Under the pieces are notes generated by a model that was given only the letters and a program-made list of their open reading frames with translations, was not told the DNA's origin and searched no databases. Positions 6,298 to 6,493 of a stretch of 6,493 nt of DNA are shown here, one piece after another (the stretch's first letter is position 1; each line of letters starts with the position of its first letter). The DNA lies in assembly GCA_015232735.1 (NCBI GenBank), contig JADFZC010000143.1, positions 1 to 6,493 on the forward strand, read 5' to 3'. The translations under genes and the position numbers were made by a program. The stretch comes from Oligoflexales bacterium (GTDB taxonomy: Bacteria > Bdellovibrionota > Oligoflexia > Oligoflexales > Oligoflexaceae).

Positions 6298-6493
6298 TTA
6301 CTCTATATTTTGAACCTGTTGTCTGAGACGCTCAATCGATTGTTTCATCGAAAGGGAAAATTTGGATATTTCAATATTCTGAATCTTGTTGGAAATAGTG
6401 TTAATTTCCCTATGCATTTCCTGGCATAGAAAATCAAGCTTTCTTCCAATGTCCTCACCTTCGTCAAGCAGATTGAGAAACTCTTTTTCGTGA
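6298..6493 (-). CDS. yicC: YicC/YloC-family protein, C-terminal fragment (5' end outside window)
   Basis: Reading the minus strand from the right edge gives 64 codons and a TAA at 6300-6298. The fragment contains LLDEGEDIGRKLDFLCQEMH, then REINTISNKIQ, and ends RLRQQVQNIE. GRKLDFLxQEMxREINT and the ending RxQVQNIE are hallmarks of the C-terminal domain (DUF1732) of the YicC/YloC family, described as an endoribonuclease family in enterobacteria and Bacillus. The catalytic N-terminal part is outside the window, so activity cannot be judged. It sits one base upstream of the gmk ATG, a gene order common in bacteria, which supports both calls. The fragment is intact to its stop with no frameshift. 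Confidence 0.93.
   Translation of the reverse strand, partial: HEKEFLNLLDEGEDIGRKLDFLCQEMHREINTISNKIQNIEISKFSLSMKQSIERLRQQVQNIE

Overview
The window reads as a piece of an ordinary bacterial chromosome. The protein sequences and the run yicC-gmk-rel are typical of Gram-negative bacteria. Moderate-to-low G+C and the style of the proteins suggest a sulfate-reducer-like deltaproteobacterium (Desulfobacterota, Desulfobacteraceae-like). That placement is an inference from resemblance; no marker gene here proves it.

Layout: one plus-strand gene occupies the left end, a COG2509-type FAD-dependent dehydrogenase that runs off the window edge at its 5' side. It converges, with a 19-bp gap, on a minus-strand gene for an unrecognised exported, membrane-anchored protein with an acidic cytoplasmic tail. 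That gene uses a TTG start behind a strong Shine-Dalgarno. Next comes a 384-bp intergenic region (2439-2822). Its right half holds three related TTCA-loop hairpins (REP/BIME-like) and a perfect 12-bp stem-loop. To the right lies a minus-strand cluster, read from right to left: the 3' end of a yicC-family gene (missed by a simple ORF search because its start is outside the window), gmk (guanylate kinase), a bifunctional rel/spoT-type (p)ppGpp synthetase/hydrolase, and a small exported protein with a CX6C cysteine pair that resembles the N-terminal domain of DsbD. The rel stop and the small gene's start overlap as TAATG.

How the genes fit together: gmk makes GDP from GMP, feeding the guanine nucleotides that Rel turns into (p)ppGpp, and YicC-family proteins are linked to RNA turnover. 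The cluster is therefore a recognisable RNA/guanine-nucleotide/stringent-response neighbourhood. rpoZ, which sits between gmk and spoT in E. coli, is absent from the 85-bp gap here. The redox-like exported protein coupled to rel is the unexpected partner.

I found no CRISPR array, tRNA, rRNA, transposase or defence system. The features most worth checking are the hairpin repeat cluster, the rel leader with mutually competing structures, and the two uncharacterised exported proteins. I see no strong evidence for a wholly new system.
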